This document shows positions 36,535-42,723 of a stretch of DNA of 42,723 bases, piece by piece (positions within the stretch are counted from its first letter, which is position 1; each line of letters opens with the position of its first letter). Under the pieces are notes generated by a model. It searched no databases. It was not told the DNA's origin and saw only the letters and a program-made list of their open reading frames with translations. The stretch lies in assembly GCA_008638225.1 (NCBI GenBank), contig VTPP01000009.1, positions 1 through 42,723 on the forward strand. Direction: 5' to 3'. The stretch comes from Pelagibacteraceae bacterium. GTDB lineage: Bacteria > Pseudomonadota > Alphaproteobacteria > Pelagibacterales > Pelagibacteraceae. The translations under genes were made by a program, and so were the position numbers.

Positions 36535-37064
36535 TTAAACTTAAAAATATTTTTATAAGCATTTTGTTAGTGATCGTGTTAAATGGTTGTTCAACTATGA
36601 AATTAGAAGATTTTAAATTAAAGAAACCTGAATTAAAACTTGAGAAGTTTTTTGCTGGAAAAACAATTGCAAGAGGAGTTTTTGAGGACAGATTTGGAAA
36701 TATCAAAAAATCTTTTGTTGTCCATATCGATGGGACCTGGGACGGCAAGCAGTTAATTTTAAAAGAAGACTTTGTCTATGATGATGGCACTAAAGAGCTT
36801 CGAGTCTGGAAATTAACAAAAGAAGGTGATAATTATTATACTGGATTTGCTGACGGAGTAATAGGAATTGCCTCAGGATCTACCAGCGGAAATGCTTTTA
36901 ACTGGAAATATAAATTTAATTTAAGTATCGGGAATAGTAAATTTAAAGTTGATTTTGATGACTGGATGTTTTTGCAGGATGAAAAAAATCTTTTAAATAT
37001 TGCAAAAATAAATAAATTTGGCATTAATTTAGGTACAGTTATTCTTTCTTTCAGCAAAGAATAG
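36531..37064 (+). CDS. DUF3833 family lipoprotein
   Basis: This 177-residue protein starts with a lipoprotein signal (MIKLKNIFISILLVIVLNGC), with lipidation Cys20 in the lipobox LNGC. The mature part shows the DUF3833 pattern: FFAGKTIARGVFEDRFGNIKK, HIDGTWDGKQLILKEDFVYDDG, RVWKL, GIASGSTSGNAFNWKYKFNL and DDWMFLQDEKNLLNIAKINKFG. Its function is not known. The ATG overlaps mutT by four bases, so it is in the same operon. It is probably anchored to a membrane on its periplasmic side. Confidence 0.87.
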   Translation: MIKLKNIFISILLVIVLNGCSTMKLEDFKLKKPELKLEKFFAGKTIARGVFEDRFGNIKKSFVVHIDGTWDGKQLILKEDFVYDDGTKELRVWKLTKEGDNYYTGFADGVIGIASGSTSGNAFNWKYKFNLSIGNSKFKVDFDDWMFLQDEKNLLNIAKINKFGINLGTVILSFSKE

Positions 37065-37106
37065 TTAGTATATTGAAATTTTTCAAATAATTATTACATA
37101 AACTTC

Positions 37107-37526
37107 ATGATAAAATATCAACTTAAATGTGAGTGTGGAAAAGAGTTTGAAAGTTGGTTTAGTAGTTCAAAAGAATTCGATAAATTAGAGAAGAAAAAAA
37201 TGCTTAGTTGCATTTGCGGCACCTCTAATAAAATAACAAAACAATTAATGTCACCACAAGTTGCAATTGGCAGCAAAGCGGAGAGTGATAAACAAAAAGA
37301 AATATTTAAAAACGTCCAAAAAAAATTAGCTGATTTAAGAAGTTATGTAGAAAAAAATGCAGAATTTGTTGGTGATAAGTTCGCTTCAGAAGCTAGATCT
37401 ATTTATTATGATAAAAAAAATGTGAGAAATATTTATGGTAACACTACCCCTGAAGAAACTAATGAATTGCTTGAAGAGGGTATAGAAGTCAGTACCGTGC
37501 CTTGGATCAGCAAAACTAATAGCTAG
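37107..37526 (+). CDS. DUF1178 family protein
   Basis: This is a 139-residue cytoplasmic protein with N-terminal MIKYQLKCECGKEFESWFSSSKEFDKLEKKKMLSC followed by CG, a pair of CxC/CxCG motifs typical of DUF1178 (a probable small zinc ribbon). The remainder is helical and polar, ending YGNTTPEETNELLEEGIEVSTVPWI, a conserved tail in this family. Its function is unknown. It starts 42 bp after the DUF3833 gene and ends two bases before the convergent ubiG. Confidence 0.88.
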   Translation: MIKYQLKCECGKEFESWFSSSKEFDKLEKKKMLSCICGTSNKITKQLMSPQVAIGSKAESDKQKEIFKNVQKKLADLRSYVEKNAEFVGDKFASEARSIYYDKKNVRNIYGNTTPEETNELLEEGIEVSTVPWISKTNS

Positions 37527-37528
37527 AA

Positions 37529-38257
37529 TTAATTTTTAGTGAAGTAAGACATGTAATTTACGGATGTGTCTTTGCTTAATTTCCACTTATTAACCAAAGG
37601 ATTAAAAGTAACACCTATTGTCTCCTGGTGAATTAAAAAATAAGGAGAAACATAATTAATCATTTCTTGTGGTTTTATAAATTTGCTCCAATCATGTGTT
37701 CCTATTGGTAACCACCTCAATATATATTCAGCACCGAGAATTGCGAATAAGTAAGATTTCGGATTACGGTTGATAGTAGAAAAAAAAATAATTCCATTTT
37801 TTTTTAAAAGTTTAGTGCAACTTTCAACAAATAAATCTACGTTTTCAACATGCTCTATAACTTCCATGCATAAAACAACATCGTATTTAGCTCCAGTCAT
37901 GTCTTCTGGTAATTTATTTAAATAATTAATATTTAAATTTGTTTTTTTTGCATGTGTTTTTGCAACTTCTATATTATTTTTTGAAGCATCAATCCCTGTC
38001 ACTTTTGCCCCCAATCTTGCAAATGGTTCACATAGCAAGCCGCCTCCGCAACCAACATCAAGCAGATTAATTTTGGAGAAAGAAAAATTTTTATTAAGGT
38101 CTAATAAAAAATGTTTAGCTATTTTGTTAACAAGATATTCTTGTCGTACAGGATTAAATTTATGCAAGGGAGAAAACTTGCCATTAGGATCCCACCATTC
38201 CGCAGCCATATCTGAAAATTTTTTAATCTCAGTGTCGCTGGAGGTTTTTTTATTCAT
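37529..38257 (-). CDS. ubiG: Ubiquinone biosynthesis O-methyltransferase UbiG
   Basis: UbiG carries out the two O-methylations of ubiquinone biosynthesis. The 242-residue protein has the N-terminal family signature EIKKFSDMAAEWWDPNGKFSPLHKFNPVR, the SAM-binding motif I LLDVGCGGGLLCEPFARLGA, VTGIDAS, and YDVVLCMEVIEHVENV. The later STINRNPKSYLFAILGAEYILRWLP includes a hydrophobic membrane-contact stretch. The ATG at 38257 is divergent from lysC across 66 bp. UbiG is often linked with lysC in this class. Confidence 0.95.
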   Translation of the reverse strand: MNKKTSSDTEIKKFSDMAAEWWDPNGKFSPLHKFNPVRQEYLVNKIAKHFLLDLNKNFSFSKINLLDVGCGGGLLCEPFARLGAKVTGIDASKNNIEVAKTHAKKTNLNINYLNKLPEDMTGAKYDVVLCMEVIEHVENVDLFVESCTKLLKKNGIIFFSTINRNPKSYLFAILGAEYILRWLPIGTHDWSKFIKPQEMINYVSPYFLIHQETIGVTFNPLVNKWKLSKDTSVNYMSYFTKN

Positions 38258-38323
38258 AAATATTTTTGTATTATTGCTTATTTTTATCTACCAGAGTAAT
38301 TATGTACCAAAAATATACTTTAT

Positions 38324-39541
38324 ATGTCTAAAATTGTAATGAAATTTGGTGGTACCTCTGTCGCAGATACAGACAGAATATTACACGTGGCTAATATAAT
38401 TAAAAAAAAAATTGACCAAAATCATAAAGTAGCGGTGGTTGTTTCGGCTATGGCCGGTGTTACTAATGATCTAATTCAAAAATCTAAAAAAATTTCAGAT
38501 GATTTTCCAAATGATGAATATGATGCTTTGTTATCCTCTGGTGAACAGGTAACCTCAACTTTGTTAGCCGGTGCTTTACAAAAATTAGGAATTAAAGCTA
38601 GATCTTGGCTTGGTTGGCAAATCCCTATTGTCACTGAAGGTGATTATAAAAATAGCAAAATTATTTCTGTAAATTCCAAAGTGCTAAATAAATCGATGGA
38701 TCAAGGAGTTGTTCCAATTATACCTGGATTTCAGGGTTTGTCAGAAGAAAATAGAATTACGACAATTGGCAGAGGTGGCTCTGATGCATCGGCTGTGGCT
38801 ATTGCAAAATGTTTGGAAGCAGACTTTTGTGAAATTTATACTGATGTTGAAGGTGTCTATACGACCAATCCAGCTATAGAACCAAAAGCAAAAAAAATTG
38901 AAAAAATTTCATATGAAGAAATGTTAGAGATGGCGACTTTAGGAGCAAAAGTAATGCAAAGTTATTCCGTTCAAAAAGCAATGATTAACGATGTTGAAAT
39001 TTATGTGAAATCAACTTTTTCAAATAATTCTGGTACGCATATTGCAGCCGAGGATAAAATTTCTTATGACAAAGTTATCACAGGAGTTGCTTACTCAAGT
39101 GATGATGCAAAAGTAACTTTGCAGGGAGTAAAAGATAAGCCAGGTGTTGCATCTGCAATCTTTAAGCCCTTATATGAAAACAATATTGTGGTTGATATGA
39201 TAGTGCAAAATATTTCGGCAGATAATCAAAAAACAGATATAACTTTTACAATTAAAAGAGATGATCTTAAAAAAACAAAATCTGTTATGGACCAGTTAAA
39301 AAATGAATTAGAATATGATCATTTGCTAACAGACGATAAAGTTTCAAAAGTATCCATTGTTGGAGCCGGAATGATTACTCATCCAGGTGTCGCTTATAAA
39401 ATGTTTAATGCTCTTTCCTCAAAAAAAATTAACATTCAGGTTATATCTACTTCGGAAATAAAAATTTCTGTTTTAGTAGATGAGAAAAATACCAAAGAAG
39501 CTGTTCAAGTTATTCATAATGCGTTTGGACTAGATAAATGA
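38324..39541 (+). CDS. lysC: Aspartate kinase
   Basis: Aspartate kinase phosphorylates aspartate, the first step toward lysine, threonine and methionine. The 405-residue protein opens [15 protein letters not shown], with later [38 protein letters not shown] and the Lys/Glu-rich [14 protein letters not shown]. Two ACT domains follow (about 265-405; [18 protein letters not shown] and [21 protein letters not shown]), which implies allosteric feedback, likely by lysine and/or threonine. TATACT at 38314-38319 lies just upstream and is too close to be a normal -10. It overlaps ispG by four bases. Confidence 0.96.
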   Translation: MSKIVMKFGGTSVADTDRILHVANIIKKKIDQNHKVAVVVSAMAGVTNDLIQKSKKISDDFPNDEYDALLSSGEQVTSTLLAGALQKLGIKARSWLGWQIPIVTEGDYKNSKIISVNSKVLNKSMDQGVVPIIPGFQGLSEENRITTIGRGGSDASAVAIAKCLEADFCEIYTDVEGVYTTNPAIEPKAKKIEKISYEEMLEMATLGAKVMQSYSVQKAMINDVEIYVKSTFSNNSGTHIAAEDKISYDKVITGVAYSSDDAKVTLQGVKDKPGVASAIFKPLYENNIVVDMIVQNISADNQKTDITFTIKRDDLKKTKSVMDQLKNELEYDHLLTDDKVSKVSIVGAGMITHPGVAYKMFNALSSKKINIQVISTSEIKISVLVDEKNTKEAVQVIHNAFGLDK

Positions 39542-40641
39542 GCGAGATCAGACCTTTTCGAACTATAAATAGAAGAAAATCAAAACAAATTAGTGTCGGC
39601 AAAGTTTTGGTTGGAGGTGATGCGCCCATATCAGTTCAGTCTATGACCAATACATTAACAACAGACGTTAAAGGAACTGTAAAACAAATTAATGAACTAG
39701 AAGAAGCAGGCGCAGATATTGTTAGAGTCTCTTGTCCTGATGAAGAATCTACCAAAGCGTTAGCTCAAATCGTTAAACAAGTAAGTGTACCCATAGTTGC
39801 TGACATTCATTTTCATTATAAAAGAGCAATAGAGGCCGCAAAATCAGGTGCAAGTTGTCTTCGAATAAATCCAGGAAATATTGGGTCGAAAGAGAGAGTT
39901 GCTGACATAGTGAAAGCAGCAAAGGATTATAATTGCTCCATCAGAATTGGTGTTAATGGGGGATCTCTAGATAGCGTTTTATTAGAAAAATATAAAGAAC
40001 CTTGCCCAGAAGCATTAGTTGAAAGTGCTATGATGAATATTAAAATTTTAGAAGATCTAGATTTTTTCAACTTTAAAATAAGCGTTAAGGCCTCAGATAT
40101 TTTTCTTGCAACACATTCATACAGAATTTTGGCATCTAAATGTGATTATCCTCTTCATTTAGGAATTACAGAAGCTGGTAGTTATTTTGTAGGTACGGTT
40201 AAATCTTCTATTGGAATGGGAATGTTATTGATGGATGGTATCGGCGATACAATTAGAGTTTCTTTATCTTCCGACCCAGTTGATGAAATTAAAGCAGGTT
40301 TAGAGATTTTAAAAAGTTTAAATCTAAAACATAGAGGAGTTAGAATTATTTCATGCCCATCCTGCGCAAGGCAAGCATTTGAAGTAATTAAGACAGTTGA
40401 GGTATTAGAGAAAAAATTATCGCATATCAAAGAATCATTAACACTCTCTATTATTGGCTGTGTAGTTAATGGCCCAGGTGAAGCCTCGCAAACGGATATT
40501 GGTTTAACGGGCGGCGGTAAAGGTAATAATATGATTTACCTTCATGGTCTTGCAGATCATAAAGTTCCCTCCGATCAAATTATTGATCATGTTGTTTCTT
40601 TAGTAGAGAAAAAAGCTGCTGAGATAAGATCAGAAAACTAA
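39538..40641 (+). CDS. ispG: 4-hydroxy-3-methylbut-2-enyl diphosphate synthase (IspG/GcpE)
   Basis: IspG is a [4Fe-4S] enzyme of the MEP isoprenoid pathway that converts MEcPP to HMBPP. The N-terminal barrel includes [19 protein letters not shown] and the C-terminal cluster domain has Cys273 and Cys276 in [12 protein letters not shown] and Cys308 in [10 protein letters not shown]. At 367 residues it is the shorter bacterial form. It overlaps lysC by four bases (ATGA) and is followed by prfA after 12 bp, so the operon spans amino acid, isoprenoid and translation functions. Confidence 0.96.
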   Translation: MSEIRPFRTINRRKSKQISVGKVLVGGDAPISVQSMTNTLTTDVKGTVKQINELEEAGADIVRVSCPDEESTKALAQIVKQVSVPIVADIHFHYKRAIEAAKSGASCLRINPGNIGSKERVADIVKAAKDYNCSIRIGVNGGSLDSVLLEKYKEPCPEALVESAMMNIKILEDLDFFNFKISVKASDIFLATHSYRILASKCDYPLHLGITEAGSYFVGTVKSSIGMGMLLMDGIGDTIRVSLSSDPVDEIKAGLEILKSLNLKHRGVRIISCPSCARQAFEVIKTVEVLEKKLSHIKESLTLSIIGCVVNGPGEASQTDIGLTGGGKGNNMIYLHGLADHKVPSDQIIDHVVSLVEKKAAEIRSEN

Positions 40642-40653
40642 CTATTCAACACC

Positions 40654-41727
40654 ATGATACCCTTAGAGAAATTACAAAATATTCTAAAACGTTATAATGA
40701 TTTAGAATCTAGTTTATCCAAAACAGATGTAGATAAAAAAGAGTTCGTTAAAAATTCTAAAGAATATTCGTCCATTGGAGAAGTGGTAGAAACGGTCAAA
40801 AATTTTATACAGCTTTACAAAGATAAAGAAGATTTAAAAAAAATATTAGATGATAAAAACTCTGATAAAGAAATACGAGAAATGGCTGAACTAGATGTGG
40901 AAGAAATAAAAAAAAAAGAAATAGAATTTGAAAAGATAATAAAAGTATTTCTTTTACCAAAAGATGAGGCGGATGAGAAAAACGCTATTGTTGAAATTAG
41001 AGCTGGTACGGGAGGATTGGAGGCTTCTTTGTTTGCTTCTGATTTATTTAATATGTATCAAAAAGTATCATCGATTAATGGATGGAGAGTAGAGGTTTTA
41101 AGCGCCTCGGCAAGTGAGGCTGGTGGATTTAAAGAGATTATTTTTTCAATTACTGGAAAAAATGTTTTTTCTAAACTTAAATTTGAGTCTGGAGTGCATA
41201 GAGTTCAAAGAGTTCCCGATACCGAAACTCAAGGAAGGGTGCATACGTCAGCTGCAACCGTTGCTGTGCTTGCAGAAGCTGAAGAAGTAGATATTAAAAT
41301 TGACGAAAATGATCTTAGAATAGACGTGTTTAGATCAAGTGGTCCTGGGGGCCAATCTGTAAACACAACAGACAGTGCTGTCAGAATTACCCATATTCCA
41401 ACAGGGGTTGTGGTATCGCAGCAAGATGAGAAATCTCAGCACAAAAACAAAGCCAAAGCTTTGAAAATTTTGAGATCAAAATTGTATGAAGCTGAACGAC
41501 TAAGAATAGAAAAAGAAAGATCGGTTGCAAGAAAAAGTCAAATTGGAAGCGGTGATAGATCAGAGAGAATTAGAACGTATAATTTTCCACAAGGCAGAGT
41601 AACTGATCACAGAATTAATTTAACCATGCATAAATTAACTGGTTTTTTAGCAGGTGATGATTTCTCAGAAATGTCTGATGCTTTGCAAATGAAACATCAA
41701 GAAGAATTATTAGAAAGCGTTAAGTAA
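40654..41727 (+). CDS. prfA: Peptide chain release factor 1
   Basis: RF1 reads UAA and UAG stop codons and triggers peptide release. The 357-residue protein has a long helical domain 1, the codon-recognition region with [16 protein letters not shown], and the catalytic loop [11 protein letters not shown] with GGQ at 232-234. The C-terminal part ends with [17 protein letters not shown]. The glutamine of GGQ is the target of PrmC, encoded just 5 bp downstream. There is no sign of truncation or internal frameshift. Confidence 0.97.
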   Translation: MIPLEKLQNILKRYNDLESSLSKTDVDKKEFVKNSKEYSSIGEVVETVKNFIQLYKDKEDLKKILDDKNSDKEIREMAELDVEEIKKKEIEFEKIIKVFLLPKDEADEKNAIVEIRAGTGGLEASLFASDLFNMYQKVSSINGWRVEVLSASASEAGGFKEIIFSITGKNVFSKLKFESGVHRVQRVPDTETQGRVHTSAATVAVLAEAEEVDIKIDENDLRIDVFRSSGPGGQSVNTTDSAVRITHIPTGVVVSQQDEKSQHKNKAKALKILRSKLYEAERLRIEKERSVARKSQIGSGDRSERIRTYNFPQGRVTDHRINLTMHKLTGFLAGDDFSEMSDALQMKHQEELLESVK

Positions 41728-41732
41728 CACTT

Positions 41733-42584
41733 ATGAATACAGTACAAGAAATTTTACAAAAAAATTATAAAGATTTATTAAATCATAATATTCAAACAGC
41801 AAAAATAGATTCAGAAGTTATTTTGGCAAATATTTTAAATACGAACAGAATTAATTTAATAACCAAACAAGATGTTACTCTTAACAAAGAGCAAGAAGAT
41901 TTATATAGTAAATTAGTTGAAAGAAGAAAACATAAAGAGCCGGTTGCCTACATTCTTAACAAAAAAGAATTTTGGAACGAAAATTATTTTGTAGATAAAA
42001 GAGTATTAATCCCAAGACCAGAAACTGAAATACTTATTGAACTTTTATTAAAAAAAATAAAAGATAAAAACAAAGCATATAAAGTGCTTGATCTTGGTTG
42101 CGGATCAGGATGTTTGCTTATTTCTTTTTTAAAAGAAATGCACAAATCTCAAGGAATTGGAGTAGATATTAGTAGCAACGCTTTAGAAGTTGCTAAAAAG
42201 AATATTGAATTACACAATCTAAATAACAGAGCAAAGCTTGTGAGAATTGATTTATTAACCCTACATACAAAAGATAAGTTTGATGTCATTTTTTCTAATC
42301 CTCCTTATTTATCCTCATCAGATTATGCCAAACTGTCTGACGATGTAAAAAATTTTGAGCCAAAGCAGGCATTAGTTGGTGGCTTTAATGGAGTTTTGTA
42401 TTATAAAAAAATAATTACAATTGCTCAGTTAGCTTTGAAAAAAAATGGGTATCTTGCTTTGGAACTGGGAGATAAGCAATACAGGACAATTAGTAAACTT
42501 TTACAAGATCATTCCTTTAGAATTTTGGACAAATATCAATTAATTAACAACGAAATTCGCTGTATTCTTGCGGCTAAGATGTAA
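41733..42584 (+). CDS. prmC: Release factor glutamine methyltransferase PrmC
   Basis: PrmC methylates the GGQ glutamine of release factors. The 283-residue protein has an N-terminal helical domain, RKHKEPVAYILNKKEFW, RVLIPRPETEILIE, SAM motif VLDLGCGSGCLLISFL, and the catalytic NPPY at 189-192 within VIFSNPPYLS. The gene follows prfA by 5 bp. Both are expected to be made together, which suits enzyme and substrate. Confidence 0.96.
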   Translation: MNTVQEILQKNYKDLLNHNIQTAKIDSEVILANILNTNRINLITKQDVTLNKEQEDLYSKLVERRKHKEPVAYILNKKEFWNENYFVDKRVLIPRPETEILIELLLKKIKDKNKAYKVLDLGCGSGCLLISFLKEMHKSQGIGVDISSNALEVAKKNIELHNLNNRAKLVRIDLLTLHTKDKFDVIFSNPPYLSSSDYAKLSDDVKNFEPKQALVGGFNGVLYYKKIITIAQLALKKNGYLALELGDKQYRTISKLLQDHSFRILDKYQLINNEIRCILAAKM

Positions 42585-42591
42585 ATATCTT

Positions 42592-42621
42592 TTGACAAAT
42601 GTAACTTAATGTGAGAATTTA
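42592..42621 (+). promoter_or_regulatory. Weak candidate promoter before the DUF4167 gene
   Basis: A consensus TTGACA (42592-42597) is followed after 18 bp by AATTTA (42616-42621), a poor -10. It lies in the 83-bp gap after prmC, the largest in this operon, and would give a leader of about 40 bases. Confidence 0.3.
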
Positions 42622-42667
42622 AATCATCTATTGAGTAATTATTTTTAAAATAGACAAAACAATCAAA

Positions 42668-42723
42668 ATGACAACTTTTGTAAGAAGACCGAGAGGTCGT
42701 AATAATTTGAGACCAAATGGTCG
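42668..42723 (+). CDS. DUF4167 domain protein (partial, N-terminus only)
   Basis: ATG at 42668 opens a frame to the window edge reading MTTFVRRPRGRNNLRPNG. The Arg/Asn-rich start and the position directly after prmC match the DUF4167 gene that follows prfA-prmC in many Alphaproteobacteria; those proteins begin with similar basic, Asn-rich tracts and are thought to bind nucleic acid or act in the cell envelope, with no firm function. Only 18 codons are visible, so the call rests mostly on context. Confidence 0.6.
   Translation, partial: MTTFVRRPRGRNNLRPNG

Noticed and set aside
38314-38319. TATACT as a lysC -10 element
   Set aside because: It ends four bases before the ATG, leaving no room for a leader unless the mRNA is leaderless, and no -35 fits.
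1-42723. tRNA genes, CRISPR arrays, insertion sequences
   Set aside because: Intergenic gaps are all under 190 bp. None contains a T-arm-like GGTTCRA stretch with a cloverleaf, regular long direct repeats, or transposase fragments that I could see.

Overview
The window is an AT-rich, tightly packed piece of an alphaproteobacterial chromosome, most like the streamlined marine SAR11/Pelagibacterales group or a similar lineage. GcrA, a class I lysyl-tRNA synthetase, the prfA-prmC-DUF4167 order, the DnaJ-CobS-CobT block divergent from BolA, and the aroK-aroB-CorC run all point to Alphaproteobacteria. Gaps of only a few bases, many 1-8 bp overlaps and almost no recognisable terminators point to genome streamlining. 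The lineage is inferred from gene content and order; no 16S gene is present. I see no tRNA, rRNA, CRISPR array, insertion sequence or prophage.

Bases 1-7716 form a phosphate-response locus. A lipid (diacylglycerol-type) kinase, cut by the left edge, faces away from pstS-pstC-pstA-pstB-phoU-phoB. A three-copy Pho-box-like repeat lies before pstS and a perfect hairpin separates pstS from pstC. phoR is on the opposite strand, tail to tail with phoB. Bases 7849-9982 hold an EamA-type transporter and a DadA-like FAD amino-acid oxidoreductase. The cell-cycle regulator gcrA follows on the minus strand.

Bases 10705-19262 hold an ABC-2 permease, argD-argF, trkH (minus), lysK, pyrD, and a minus-strand pair made of a TauE/SafE permease and a DUF3429-like membrane protein. 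Bases 19382-26800 hold rpmB and a queuosine-precursor transporter. They are followed by the minus-strand dnaJ-like/cobS/cobT operon divergent from bolA, and then the minus-strand aroK-aroB-corC operon. Bases 26868-28782 encode a 50-residue single-helix protein overlapping an unrecognised 596-residue exported protein.

Bases 28786-42584 hold glcB (minus), accA, secA (minus), argJ, mutT, a DUF3833 lipoprotein, a DUF1178 protein, ubiG (minus) and the operon lysC-ispG-prfA-prmC. A DUF4167 gene begins at the right edge. ArgJ, ArgD and ArgF cover the late ornithine/citrulline steps of arginine synthesis, although they lie in separate loci.

Most of the window is ordinary housekeeping and nutrient uptake. 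I did not find a clearly new multi-gene system. The points most worth checking are a predicted C-terminal membrane anchor on AccA, loss of a zinc ligand in the SecA tail, a Val in place of the active-site Cys of ArgF, the 11-bp-phased Pho box, CobS/CobT with no visible cobalamin pathway, the overlapping small membrane ORF plus exported protein, and the high share of overlapping convergent gene ends.
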